Source: Embleya sp045207655 | GTDB lineage: Bacteria; Actinomycetota; Actinomycetes; Streptomycetales; Streptomycetaceae | DNA length: 64,000 bases | Direction: 5' to 3' | Assembly: GCF_045207655.1 (NCBI RefSeq) | Contig: NZ_CP108785.1 | Coordinates: 2,728,001 to 2,792,000, forward strand | Shown: positions 6,998-16,089 of the stretch, in pieces | How positions within the stretch are numbered: the stretch's first letter is position 1 | How the letters are laid out: each line of letters opens with the position of its first letter | Program-made: the position numbers and the translations under genes | The notes under the pieces: generated by a model | What the model saw: the letters and a program-made list of their open reading frames with translations, nothing else | What the model was told of the DNA's origin: nothing | Databases searched by the model: none

Positions 6998-8143
6998 TCA
7001 GCGGCGTTGCCGGCCGCGGCGGCGCAACTGGTCGGCGTACACGGCGGCGATCAGCACGGCACCGACCGCGACGCTCTGCCAGAACGGCTGTACGCCGAGG
7101 ATGACGAAGCCGTTCTGCAGGATGGCGGGGATGAACACGCCGATCAGCGTGCCGACCACGGTGCCGACGCCGCCGAACAGGCTGGTGCCGCCGAGCACGA
7201 CGGCCGCGATGGCGCCGAGCGAGTCGTTGGCGTGGCCGCCGATCGTGGTGGTGGTGAAGCGGGCGAGGGAGAGCACACCGGCGAGACCGGCCAGCGTGCC
7301 CGACAGGGCGTACACCTTGATCATGTGCCCGTCGACGCCGATGCCGGCGCGGCGGGCCGCCTCGGCGTTGGAGCCGACCGCGTAGGTGCGTCGGCCGAAC
7401 CGCGTGGTGGCCAGCGTGAGCGCGCCGAGCGCGGTGACCACCAGGGCGATCACCACCAGCCAGGGGATGCCCAGGAATCTGCCGTTGCCGATCGTGTCGG
7501 TGAATCGGGTGGGTACGCCCCGGACGTCCTGACCCTCCGTCATCACCTGGGCCAGGCCGAGCGCCATGCCCAGGCTGCCGAGCGTGACGATCAGCGCGGG
7601 CACTCGGGCCTTGGCGATCAGGAAGCCGTTGAACGCACCCCAGGCGGCGCCGGCGGCGAGACCGGCGAGCACGCCCAGCAGGATCGCGCCCCAGCCGGCG
7701 TCCGCGCCGGCGACGGCGGTCATCGTCTTGGCCGCCGCGACGCCGGAGAACACCAGGACCGAGCCGACCGAGAGGTCGATGCCGGCCATGATGATCACGA
7801 AGGTCATGCCGACGCCGACGATCAGCAGCACCGCGGCGTCGGTGGCCACGTTGCGCAGGTTGAAGGTGGTCGGGAACTCCTCGGGCCGCATGATGGAGAA
7901 GGCGGTCACCAACACCATCAGGACCAGGAAGGTCCACCACGAGTTGGTGCGGGCGAGCCGGCGCCAGATCGCGGCGCGCAACGCGGATCCCGGACCCCGG
8001 GGGGCGTCCTCGCCGTGTTCCTCGCGCCGTTCGTCGGGCCGCGCCTCGGGCCGCCCCTCGTCCCGGCCCTCGGGCCGCTCGTCGCGCCGGTCCTTGTCCG
8101 GTTCCGGATGACCCGGTGGGGTGGCCGTCTTGTCGAGATTCAT
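6998..8143 (-). CDS. Sugar ABC transporter permease (RbsC/FrcC-like)
   Basis: A 381-residue permease with about ten hydrophobic helices and the hallmark segments GIDLSVGS and GSNAEAARRAGI of the ribose/fructose permease family. The N-terminal 50 residues are an unusual, highly charged Arg/Glu/Asp/Pro stretch before the first helix, probably cytoplasmic and disordered. The ATG overlaps the stop of the ATPase gene by four bases (ATGA), so the two are coupled. Confidence 0.9.
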   Translation of the reverse strand: MNLDKTATPPGHPEPDKDRRDERPEGRDEGRPEARPDERREEHGEDAPRGPGSALRAAIWRRLARTNSWWTFLVLMVLVTAFSIMRPEEFPTTFNLRNVATDAAVLLIVGVGMTFVIIMAGIDLSVGSVLVFSGVAAAKTMTAVAGADAGWGAILLGVLAGLAAGAAWGAFNGFLIAKARVPALIVTLGSLGMALGLAQVMTEGQDVRGVPTRFTDTIGNGRFLGIPWLVVIALVVTALGALTLATTRFGRRTYAVGSNAEAARRAGIGVDGHMIKVYALSGTLAGLAGVLSLARFTTTTIGGHANDSLGAIAAVVLGGTSLFGGVGTVVGTLIGVFIPAILQNGFVILGVQPFWQSVAVGAVLIAAVYADQLRRRGRQRR

Positions 8144-8913
8144 ACCGGCGCTCCTTGCGTGTCGAGTCCGTCCAGTGCGCCGGTCATCGCGCCGACGAGT
8201 TCCTCCACCGTCGTGTCCGCCGCGGTGAAGCTCGCCACCCGACGACCCAGGCGCAGCACCTCGACGCGGTCCGCGACCGACAGCACCTCGGGCATGTTGT
8301 GGCTGATCAGCACGACCGCGATGCCGCTGTCCCGGACCCGGCGGATCACGTCCATCACCCGGCCGCGCTGCAGGACGCCGAGCGCCGCGGTGGGCTCGTC
8401 CATGAAGATCACCTTGTCCGCCCAGGCGACCGCGCGGGCGATGGCCACGCTCTGCCGCTGGCCGCCGGAGAGTGTCCCGATCGGGGCGTCCACGTCCTGC
8501 AATTCGACGCCGAGCCGGGCGAACGCCTCGACCGCTCGCGCGCGCATCGCGGCCTTGTCCAGCACCCCCAGGCGTCCGGCCAAGCCCTTGCGCAGCAGTT
8601 CGCGGCCGAGGAAGAGATTGGCCGGGCCGTCCAGGTCGGGCGCCAGGGCGAGGTCCTGGTAGACCGTTTCGATGCCCAACTCCTGGGCGTCCGTTGGTCG
8701 TTGCATGGTGACCGGGCGGCCCTCGAAGAGAATTTGGCCGGCGTCCGGATGTTCGGTGCCGGCGAGCGCCTTGGTCAGGGTGCTCTTGCCCGCGCCGTTG
8801 TCACCGATCAACGCGACGACCTCGGCCGGGAAGACGGTGAAGTCGGCGCCGCGCAGGGCCTGCACCTGGCCGTACCGCTTGACCAGGCCGCGGCCTTCGA
8901 TCAGGGGTTGCAC
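8140..8913 (-). CDS. Sugar ABC transporter ATPase, single-domain (FrcA-like)
   Basis: A 257-residue ATPase with Walker A GDNGAGKST, signature LSGGQ, Walker B KVIFMDEP and an H-loop in LISHN. Ribose-type importers usually have a double ATPase of about 500 residues. A single domain is typical of the fructose/mannose/ribose system FrcBCA. The GTG at 8913 is chosen because an AAGGAG site lies 8 bases upstream and the alignment-like start QPLIEGRGL follows. It is the first gene of the leftward operon. An operator copy (9037-9050) sits about 125 bases upstream. Confidence 0.88.
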   Translation of the reverse strand: MQPLIEGRGLVKRYGQVQALRGADFTVFPAEVVALIGDNGAGKSTLTKALAGTEHPDAGQILFEGRPVTMQRPTDAQELGIETVYQDLALAPDLDGPANLFLGRELLRKGLAGRLGVLDKAAMRARAVEAFARLGVELQDVDAPIGTLSGGQRQSVAIARAVAWADKVIFMDEPTAALGVLQRGRVMDVIRRVRDSGIAVVLISHNMPEVLSVADRVEVLRLGRRVASFTAADTTVEELVGAMTGALDGLDTQGAPV

Positions 8914-9036
8914 GTGCCCAACTCCTTCGGATTGTCGGGTTGTTCCGCACGAGCCGTCTCGGCCGGGACCGGGGGCGCCGCGAGTTCGCACGTGTGTCAG
9001 GACGGGGACGAGGGGGAGTTGGTGCGATCCACCGTC

Positions 9037-9050
9037 TGACAACGGTGTCA
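9037..9050. promoter_or_regulatory. Operator copy 1 for a LacI-type repressor
   Basis: TGACAACGGTGTCA has perfect outer arms TGACA/TGTCA around ACGG. It is flanked by the same CCGTC word as the copy at 9256. Its position upstream of the leftward transporter operon fits repression by the LacI protein encoded at 11059-12090. Confidence 0.65.
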
Positions 9051-9255
9051 GTACAGTGCTGGCCTCACCGGCAGGTGTCAAGAGTTTCGGCGACCTTGGA
9101 TGTGACTCGCATCTCCCGTTGTTCTGGTGGGGATTACGGCGATTGCCCCCGAGATGGGGCACACCATGGGCCGCTCGTGCGATGACTGGGGGTTGATCGA
9201 GGGTTGGTTGGGGTCGGCGTATCGACAGCTTGCGGGGAGCCGAGTACGGTCCGTC

Positions 9256-9269
9256 TGACAACGATGTCA
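9256..9269. promoter_or_regulatory. Operator copy 2 for a LacI-type repressor
   Basis: TGACAACGATGTCA differs from copy 1 at one position and lies 17 bases ahead of the AGE-family gene start. The pair, 219 bases apart in a divergent promoter region, could also be bridged by a repressor tetramer. Confidence 0.68.
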
Positions 9270-9286
9270 GAGGGAGCGTGCGGCAT

Positions 9287-10894
9287 ATGGCGGCTGAACC
9301 CCTGGGGGACTCCCCCGAACACGTGGCCTGGCTCGACGCGGAGTGCGATCGACTGATCCGATTCGCCCGGGGCTCGCGGTTGGCCGAAGGCGGCTTCGGG
9401 TGGCTCGACGACATCGGCAGGCCGGTCGCGGACGGGGTCGTGCACACGTGGGTGACGGCACGGATGACGCATGTGTTCGCGCTGGCGCAGCTTCGCCGGG
9501 ACGGTGGGGCGGGCGTGGGCGAGACCGGCGGGGTGACTTCGGGTTCTTCGGCCGAGAGGGGCTCGGGCGGTGGGCACGCGGCCGGGGAGAGTCAGGGCTG
9601 GGGGAACGCGGCGGACAGCCGCGGGAGGGGGCGGGTCGGGAGCGCGGGTCTCGGCGAAGTGGGGTACGGGGGCGACGAGTTCGCCGCCGATGAGCGCGCG
9701 GCCGAGAGGTTCGCGGCGGATGGGTTCGCCGCGGACGGGTTCGTGAGCGGGGCTTTCGGGTCGGGACCGTTCGGTGGGCGGTCGTTCGAGGACGGTGCGG
9801 GTGCGGCCGAGCTGCTCGCCGGCGGTCCGCCGGGAGGGACGGCCGGCGATGCCGATGTCGATGCCCGCGAGGCGGCGGAGCTGGTGGCGCACGGTCTCAC
9901 CGCGTTGACCGAGCTGCTGCACGACCACGAGCACGGCGGCTGGCATCCGGTGGTGACCCGATCCGGGCGGCCCGTACTCGACGCCGAACGCCTCGACGGC
10001 AAGCGCATGTACGACCACGCGTTCGTCGTCCTGGCCGCCGCGAGCGCGTGTGCCGCCGGCCATCGGGACGCGCCCGCCCTGCTCGCCGAGGCCCTGGACC
10101 TGGTCGAACGCCGGTTCTGGGAGGCCGACCGGGGTGCCTGCGCCGAATCCTGGGATCGGGCCTGGACCACCGGCGAGCCGTACCGGGGCGCCAACAGCAA
10201 CATGCACGCCGTCGAGGCGTTCCTGGCCGCCGCCGACGCCACCGGCGAGCACAAGTGGCGTACCCGCGCCCTGCGCATCGCCGAACGCGTCGTCCACGAC
10301 CACGCCCGCGCCAACCGATGGCGGCTGATCGAACACTTCGACACGGACTGGACGCCGCGCCGCGAGTACCACCGCGAGCGCCCCGCCGACCCGTTCCGCC
10401 CCTACGGCGCGACCGTCGGGCACTGGTTCGAGTGGTCCCGGCTGCTGCTCTCCCTGGCCGACTCGCTGCCGGATCCGCCCGGGTGGCTGCGCACCGACGC
10501 GGTCGACCTGTTCGCCGCCGCGGTACGCGAGGGCGGACACGCGGACGGTCGGCCCGGGTTCGTGTACACGCTCGACTGGGCCGGGCAACCGGTCGTCCGT
10601 ACCCGCATGCACTGGGTCCTGGCCGAGGCCATCGCGGCCGCGGCGGCGCTGCGTCGGGCCACCGGGGTCGCCGACTACGATGACTGGTACCGAGCGTGGT
10701 GGGAGCATGCCGACGCCGTGTTCCTGGACCGCAAGCACGGCAGCTGGCATCACGAACTCGACGCCGACGCGCGGCCCTCGGCCACCGTCTGGCAGGGGAA
10801 ACCCGACGCGTACCACGCCGTCCAGGCCACCCTGCTGCCTCGGCTGCGGTCCGCTCCGACCATCGCCGAGGCGCTGCGCCGAGCCACCCGCTGA
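9287..10894 (+). CDS. AGE-family sugar epimerase/isomerase with large low-complexity insertion
   Basis: A 535-residue member of the N-acylglucosamine 2-epimerase/mannose isomerase fold (an alpha6/alpha6 barrel, usually about 400 residues). Recognisable blocks are ARMTHVFAL (about 60), GGWHPVV, SNMHAVEAFLAA, the YGATVGHWFEW stretch with a probable catalytic His, and HGSWHHELDAD near the C-terminus. Between about residues 72 and 190 lies a Gly/Ser/Ala/Glu-rich insert with degenerate repeats such as RFAADGFAADGF. The chosen ATG at 9287 follows a GGGAG site and lies just after the operator. With a PfkB kinase downstream, a route of aldose to ketose to ketose phosphate is plausible (mannose to fructose). 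The substrate is not provable here; a sulfoquinovose-type use is an alternative. Confidence 0.85.
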   Translation: MAAEPLGDSPEHVAWLDAECDRLIRFARGSRLAEGGFGWLDDIGRPVADGVVHTWVTARMTHVFALAQLRRDGGAGVGETGGVTSGSSAERGSGGGHAAGESQGWGNAADSRGRGRVGSAGLGEVGYGGDEFAADERAAERFAADGFAADGFVSGAFGSGPFGGRSFEDGAGAAELLAGGPPGGTAGDADVDAREAAELVAHGLTALTELLHDHEHGGWHPVVTRSGRPVLDAERLDGKRMYDHAFVVLAAASACAAGHRDAPALLAEALDLVERRFWEADRGACAESWDRAWTTGEPYRGANSNMHAVEAFLAAADATGEHKWRTRALRIAERVVHDHARANRWRLIEHFDTDWTPRREYHRERPADPFRPYGATVGHWFEWSRLLLSLADSLPDPPGWLRTDAVDLFAAAVREGGHADGRPGFVYTLDWAGQPVVRTRMHWVLAEAIAAAAALRRATGVADYDDWYRAWWEHADAVFLDRKHGSWHHELDADARPSATVWQGKPDAYHAVQATLLPRLRSAPTIAEALRRATR

Positions 10895-11058
10895 GCCGAC
10901 GACCGCCTTCATCGCCCACTGCCACTGCCCGCCGCCCGACCCCGATACCCCGCCCCTCGCATCTCCCCGCTCCCCCACTTCCCCGCTTTTCCTCTTTCCA
11001 CGAGCAACGCACCATGGGTGCCGGGCACGAGCCCGGCCGCTCGAAAGGTAGGACCCCG

Positions 11059-12090
11059 ATGGCCGGCCCCACGACACCGGAGCGACCGCGCGGGCGCGGG
11101 CGCTCCACGATGAAGGACGTGGCCGCCATCGCCGGCGTCGGCATCAAGACCGTCTCGCGAGTGATCAACGGTGAGCCGAACGTCAGCGCCGTGAAGCAGC
11201 AGGCGGTGTGGGCGGCCGTCGCGCAGACCGGGTTCCGCCGCAACGACAGCGCGGCGCAGCTCCGCTCGGGACACACCTCCAGCATCGGCCTGGTCCTGGA
11301 GGACGCCGCGGACCCGTTCTCCTCCGCGCTGACCCGGTCCATCCAGGACATCGCACATCAGCACGGCACGGTGTTGTTCAGCGCGTCGTCCGCGGAGGAT
11401 CCGGACAAGGAGCGCGATCTCGTGCTGGCCCTGTGCGCGCGCCGCGTGGACGGACTGATCGTGGTTCCGGCCAGCGGCAGCCACACGTACCTGTTGCCGG
11501 AGATCGAGGCCGGGATGGTGTGCGTGTTCGTCGACCGCCCGCCGGGCGACATCGAGGCGGACACCGTACTGGTCGACAACGTCGGCGGTGCCAGGAACGG
11601 CGTCGAGCACCTGATCCGGCACGGCCATCGGCGGATCGCGTTCATCGGCGACCGCCTGGAGATCTTCACCGCGCACGAACGACTGCGCGGCTACCGCGAG
11701 GCGTTGACCGAGGCGGGCGTCGAACTCGATCCGCGCCTGGTCTACAACGGGCCGCCGTACGGCGAGGAACTGCGCGTGTGGTTGCGCGCGATGCTCGGCG
11801 GCGCGGATCCGGCCACGGCGGTCTTCTGCGGCAACAGCCGTTTCACGGTGGAGACCGTGCGCGAGATCCGCCGGTCCCCGGTGCAACCCGCCCTGGTCGG
11901 TTTCGACGACTTCGAACTCGCCGACATGCTCGTGCCCGCCGTGACGGTGGTCGCCCAGGACCCGTTCGGCATCGGTCAGGCCGCCGCGCACCTGCTGTTC
12001 CGCCGGCTGGCGGGTGACGCGACGCCGGTACAACACATCCACATGCGCACCCGCCTGATCCCCCGCGGCTCGGGCGAGGTCGGTCCGTGA
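11059..12090 (+). CDS. LacI-family transcriptional repressor
   Basis: A 343-residue regulator. The N-terminal helix-turn-helix is classic (TMKDVAAIAGVGIKTVSRVI, residues 18-37), with the hinge helix near residues 60-70 (AAQLRSGHT). A periplasmic-binding-like sugar sensor follows. The ATG is preceded by AAAGGTAGGA. It lies between the isomerase and kinase genes, and two TGACAACGnTGTCA operators lie in the divergent promoter region, so it most likely controls uptake and catabolism of one sugar. No operator copy was seen directly upstream of its own start. Confidence 0.92.
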   Translation: MAGPTTPERPRGRGRSTMKDVAAIAGVGIKTVSRVINGEPNVSAVKQQAVWAAVAQTGFRRNDSAAQLRSGHTSSIGLVLEDAADPFSSALTRSIQDIAHQHGTVLFSASSAEDPDKERDLVLALCARRVDGLIVVPASGSHTYLLPEIEAGMVCVFVDRPPGDIEADTVLVDNVGGARNGVEHLIRHGHRRIAFIGDRLEIFTAHERLRGYREALTEAGVELDPRLVYNGPPYGEELRVWLRAMLGGADPATAVFCGNSRFTVETVREIRRSPVQPALVGFDDFELADMLVPAVTVVAQDPFGIGQAAAHLLFRRLAGDATPVQHIHMRTRLIPRGSGEVGP

Positions 12091-12178
12091 CCGACCGCAC
12101 GTCCACCGACGCCCGGCCGGTCGAGGCCGGTCGCCGAATCACCCACCACAACGACGGCTCAGCCGGGAGGACCCACCC

Positions 12179-13126
12179 GTGATCACCGTGATCGGCGAGG
12201 CGCTGATCGACCTCGTGTCCGTGCGGGGCGGCGAACCGCTCGCCCACCCCGGGGGCAGTCCGGCCAACGTCGCGGTGGGCCTGAGCCGGCTCGGCGTGCC
12301 GGTCCACCTGATCACCCGCCACGGGAGGGACCCGCACGGCGCGTTGCTCGCCGCGCACCTGGCCGCGAGCACGGTCGAGGTCGCGCCCGGCAGCGCGCAC
12401 GCGGGTCGAACGAGCGTGGCGCGCGCCGATCTGGACGCGGCGGGTGCGGCGACCTACACCTTCGACATCGCCTGGGAGCTGCCGGAGCCGATCCACGTTC
12501 CGGCCACGACCCGGTGCGTACACACCGGTTCGATCGCGGCGACGCTCGCTCCCGGCGCGGACGCCGTGCGGCGGGTGCTGGCGGCCGAGCACGCGAGCGG
12601 GAGGACGGTGGTCTCCTACGACCCGAACTGCCGGCCCTCCCTGATGGGTGATCCGGAGCGGGCCCGGACCCGGATCGAGTCGCTGGTGGCCCTGTCGGAT
12701 GTGGTCAAGGTCAGCGACGAGGACCTCGAATGGCTTTATCCCGGGCGGGACTTCGTCGCGGCGGCGGATGCCTGGCGGGCGTTGGGTCCGAGCCTGGTGG
12801 TGGTCACGCGCGGTGCCGAGGGCTCGTACGGGGTGTGCCGAGCGGGCGATGCGACGGCGCCGGCCCGACCGGTGCGGGTGGTGGACACGGTCGGCGCGGG
12901 CGACGCGTACACGGCAGGCCTCCTGGACGCGCTGCGTCGCCGGGATCTGCTGGACCCCGCCGGCATTCGCGGCCTCGACCCGACGACGCTCGGCACGCTG
13001 CTCGCGGACGCGTCGGTGGTCGCGGCCCTCACCTGCTCCCGAGCGGGCGCGAACCCGCCCACGGCGGCGGAGCTTCACGCGTATCGGCGCACGCACGGGC
13101 TCTCCTGCGAAGCCGGTCGGGGGTAG
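12179..13126 (+). CDS. PfkB-family sugar kinase (fructokinase-like)
   Basis: A 315-residue ribokinase-fold enzyme. It shows the N-terminal GEALIDL, the GGSPANVAVGLSRLG substrate block (about 25-40) and the C-terminal VDTVGAGDAYTAGLL signature with catalytic Asp and anion hole. The start is GTG at 12179, 8 bases after GGGAGG. It closes the sugar cluster. A fructokinase-like role fits an upstream mannose/fructose isomerase, and family members can also use 2-keto-3-deoxygluconate or ribose. Confidence 0.88.
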   Translation: MITVIGEALIDLVSVRGGEPLAHPGGSPANVAVGLSRLGVPVHLITRHGRDPHGALLAAHLAASTVEVAPGSAHAGRTSVARADLDAAGAATYTFDIAWELPEPIHVPATTRCVHTGSIAATLAPGADAVRRVLAAEHASGRTVVSYDPNCRPSLMGDPERARTRIESLVALSDVVKVSDEDLEWLYPGRDFVAAADAWRALGPSLVVVTRGAEGSYGVCRAGDATAPARPVRVVDTVGAGDAYTAGLLDALRRRDLLDPAGIRGLDPTTLGTLLADASVVAALTCSRAGANPPTAAELHAYRRTHGLSCEAGRG

Positions 13127-13154
13127 CGAGCGAAGCAGGGGCCGCGACGGTGGC

Positions 13155-13805
13155 TCAACCGATCCCGGGCGGGCGGTGCCAGAGGTTTTCCAGGTGGGTG
13201 TGCAGGACCTCCCGAGCCTGGTCCGGGGTGAGATGACCGATCAGGACGTGGGTGGTGAGCCCGTCCGCGAGGGCGAGCAGGGTGCGTGCCTCGCGCTGGG
13301 CGTCCAGCGGTGCCGCGCGGTCGGCGACATCGGCTCCGGCGGTGTGGTCGGCGATGTGGGCGTGGTCGGCGGCGGCTGCCGTGACGAGGTGGGTGAACGC
13401 CGCTTGGAGCGCCGCGTAGCTCGCCGTCAGCGGTCCGGCGAGCGCGTCGCTGACGGCCGCCTGGGCGACGAAGGCCAGCCAGACCCTGGCCTCGGCCCGG
13501 TGCTCCTCGTCCAACAGCGCGATCTCGGTGACCGCGTGGCCCAGTTCGGTGCCGGCCGACTGGGCCGGGCCGGCGACCAGTCGGGCCCGGATCCGTTCGC
13601 CGATGCGTTCGCCGATCTGCCCGAGCGCGAACACCAGCATCTCCTCCTTGGTGGCGAAGCAGCGCTGGACGGCGCCCATCGACACCTGTGCCCGGGCGGC
13701 GACGTCGCGCAGGGTCACCCCTTCCAGGCCGCGTTCGTCGGCGAGGGAGCACACGGCCTCCGCGATCTGCCTGCGCCGGCTCGCGTGGTCCACCTGTTTG
13801 GGCAT
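13155..13805 (-). CDS. TetR-family transcriptional regulator
   Basis: A 216-residue regulator with an N-terminal HTH (GVTLRDVAARAQVSMGAVQR, residues about 30-49) and a variable ligand-binding C-terminal half. The ATG at 13805 is preferred over upstream in-frame ATGs because of a GAAAGG site and family length. It is divergent from the amidase gene, and a perfect inverted repeat lies between them. Confidence 0.88.
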   Translation of the reverse strand: MPKQVDHASRRRQIAEAVCSLADERGLEGVTLRDVAARAQVSMGAVQRCFATKEEMLVFALGQIGERIGERIRARLVAGPAQSAGTELGHAVTEIALLDEEHRAEARVWLAFVAQAAVSDALAGPLTASYAALQAAFTHLVTAAAADHAHIADHTAGADVADRAAPLDAQREARTLLALADGLTTHVLIGHLTPDQAREVLHTHLENLWHRPPGIG

Positions 13806-13977
13806 GTCCGGTTGCCTTTCCGTGTCCCGGCGTTCGTTCACGGTCCGGTCGACTCGTTCGCGACGCACGCGCCGCCGATTCGCGGTCGGCGCGTCGCCCG
13901 TTCGCGGCCGGCCGCGCGACGCTCGTTCGTGCGCAGCGACTTTATCCGATGCGCTCGTATCGATTCCCGGGCTACAG

Positions 13978-13999
13978 TTCCGATGCAAGTGCATCGGAA
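13978..13999. promoter_or_regulatory. Operator-like inverted repeat between tetR and amidase
   Basis: TTCCGATGC and GCATCGGAA form perfect 9-bp arms with a 4-base spacer, ending 24 bases before the amidase ATG. A related CCGATGC word lies at 13945-13951. This is the expected size and place for a TetR operator. Confidence 0.7.
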
Positions 14000-14023
14000 C
14001 GTGGACGGAGAGGAGTGCGCACC

Positions 14024-15454
14024 ATGCGGGATGCCCTGTGGAGGATGTCCGCCGCCGCGCTGGCGGCGGCGGTGCGCGATGGGGAGGTCTCGGCCATCGA
14101 GGTGGTGGACAGCCATCTGGAGCGGATCGCCGAGGTGAATCCGCAGGTGAACGCGGTCACCCAGGTCATGGCCGAGCGCGCCCGCGAGGCGGCGGCGCAC
14201 ACGGATCGCCGGCGGGCCGCCGGTGCGACGCCGGGTCCGCTCGCGGGCGTGCCGTTCACGGTCAAGGAGACCACCGCCGTCGAGGGCGTGCCGACCACCT
14301 TCGGCGTGCCGCGCTTTCGCGACCTGGTGGCGCCGTCCGACGCGCCTCCGGTGGCCCGGCTGCGCGCGGCCGGTGCCATCCCGATCGGACACGCCAACAT
14401 TCCGACGCTGATCCTGGCCGGGATGCACACGCGCAGCGAGTTGTTCGGCGACACGGTCAACCCCTGGGATCGCGAGCGCACGCCGGGCGGCACCAGCGGC
14501 GGGGACGCGGTGGCGGTGGCCACCGGTATGGCCGCGCTCGGACTCGGCAACGACTCGGGCGGGTCGCTGCGGGTGCCTGCCCAGTTCTGCGGCGTGGCCG
14601 CGCTCAAGCCGTCCACCGGCCGGTTCGCCGCGGATCATCGCGCGTTCGGCCCGGACGACCCCGGCCCGGCGTCCCAACTGCTGGTCACCGACGGCCCGTT
14701 CGCGCGCACCGTGGGCGATCTGCGACTGGTGTACGAGGTGCTGGTCGGGGCCGATCCGCGCGACCCGCGGGCGATGCCGGTGCCGGCGTACGGCGAACCG
14801 CTCCCCGGTCCGGTCAAGGTCGCGGTGGTGGGCGATCCGGGCGGGCACGGGGTGCATCCGACGGTGCGCGCGGCCGTGGAGACCGCCGCCGCCGCGCTGC
14901 GCGACGCCGGGTACGACGTACGCGAAGTGGCGGACGTGCCGAGGCTGGACGAGGCGCTGGAGGCGTACGGCCGGATCACCGTGACCGAGTTCGCGCCGAG
15001 CTGGCCGATGGTGCGCACGCTGCTCGGCGAGGGCGGCGATCGGTACATCGCGATGGCGATGGAGCGGACCCCGCCGGTCGGCGCGGACGAGTTGGTGCGG
15101 CTGAGCGGAACCTGGCTGAACATCCGCCGCTCGTGGGCCGAGTTCCTGGACGAGTACCCGCTGTTGCTCGGCCCCTCGTTCACCGAACCGCCGGTCGAAC
15201 CGGGACTGGAGTCGCGTGATCGGGCCGGGCGGGACCGGGTCGCCTCGGGGATGCGGCTGTGTACGGCGACCAGCTTCGTGGGCGTACCCGGCGTGGCCGT
15301 GCCGACCGGGGTGGTCGAGGGGCTCCCGACCGGCGTGCAGATCGTCGGGCGCGCGTTTCGGGAGGACCTGTGCCTGCTCGCCGCACAGGCGATCGAGGAC
15401 CGGCTCGGGGTCCTGGCCCCGATCGATCCGCGCGGGCCGGCCGGGAGTCGATGA
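14024..15454 (+). CDS. Amidase-signature hydrolase
   Basis: A 476-residue enzyme of the amidase-signature family. The triad can be placed: Lys in FTVKETT (about residue 83), the cis-Ser in GGTSGGDA and the nucleophile Ser in NDSGGSLRVPA. Such enzymes hydrolyse amides or esters of very different substrates, so the substrate is not assigned. No gatB or gatC neighbour is present, so it is not the tRNA amidotransferase subunit. Divergent transcription from a TetR gene suggests induction by the substrate or a related compound. Confidence 0.9.
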   Translation: MRDALWRMSAAALAAAVRDGEVSAIEVVDSHLERIAEVNPQVNAVTQVMAERAREAAAHTDRRRAAGATPGPLAGVPFTVKETTAVEGVPTTFGVPRFRDLVAPSDAPPVARLRAAGAIPIGHANIPTLILAGMHTRSELFGDTVNPWDRERTPGGTSGGDAVAVATGMAALGLGNDSGGSLRVPAQFCGVAALKPSTGRFAADHRAFGPDDPGPASQLLVTDGPFARTVGDLRLVYEVLVGADPRDPRAMPVPAYGEPLPGPVKVAVVGDPGGHGVHPTVRAAVETAAAALRDAGYDVREVADVPRLDEALEAYGRITVTEFAPSWPMVRTLLGEGGDRYIAMAMERTPPVGADELVRLSGTWLNIRRSWAEFLDEYPLLLGPSFTEPPVEPGLESRDRAGRDRVASGMRLCTATSFVGVPGVAVPTGVVEGLPTGVQIVGRAFREDLCLLAAQAIEDRLGVLAPIDPRGPAGSR

Positions 15455-15561
15455 GGCCGCTGTTCGACTCGGGGTCGGCGTAGGGTCGTTTTCGGTCACG
15501 GGTGGATGACGTCGTGGTCGGACCGTGCCGGCGCCGGGTGCGGGAGCCCTACGGTAAACCC

Positions 15562-16089
15562 ATGACTGTGTCGTCGGATGCCGACCGGCAGCTCGCACTG
15601 ATCGTCGAAATCCAGGACCTGGCCCGGGAGTTGGGTATAGAGGTCTGGTTGCGTGGCGGATGGGCAATGGACTTCTTCCTGGGCCGGACAACCCGGGAAC
15701 ACGCGGACGTGGATTGGTTCGCGTGGGCCCAGGACGCCCCGGCACTCACCGCCGCGTTCTCCGCGCGTGGATTCGTTCGTTTGCCTCGTGCTCCCGCCGA
15801 GCAACAACTCGATTACACGACGGGTGCCGTGGAGTTGGGATTCGCCTTCCTGGCCCGCGATCCCGACGGTCACGTGATCGTGGCCGGCGGACCGTGGGCG
15901 GGCTCCCGGTGGCCGGAGGGAATGCTGGACGGCCCGCCGGGCAAGTTGGCCGGGCTGTCCTGTCCGATCATCTCGCCCGAGGCGCAAATAGAGATAAAGC
16001 TGATGACGCCCACGTGGATGCCGCATCGTCCGCGGCGGGCCAAGGACCTCGAGGACGTGGACCGACTGCGGAAGGGGATGGCCGGGTAG
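15562..16089 (+). CDS. Nucleotidyltransferase of the lincosamide/aminoglycoside type
   Basis: A 175-residue protein with the nucleotidyltransferase-fold motif LRGGWAMDFFLGRTTREHAD, in which GGWAMD..LGR and HADVDW hold the metal-binding acidic residues. This arrangement is typical of LinA/LinB and ANT(2'')-like families that adenylylate antibiotics, and also of uncharacterised relatives. The ATG at 15562 is used; an in-frame ATG at 15502 with a GGTGG site would add 20 residues. No antibiotic gene cluster is adjacent, so resistance is only a possibility. Confidence 0.78.
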   Translation: MTVSSDADRQLALIVEIQDLARELGIEVWLRGGWAMDFFLGRTTREHADVDWFAWAQDAPALTAAFSARGFVRLPRAPAEQQLDYTTGAVELGFAFLARDPDGHVIVAGGPWAGSRWPEGMLDGPPGKLAGLSCPIISPEAQIEIKLMTPTWMPHRPRRAKDLEDVDRLRKGMAG

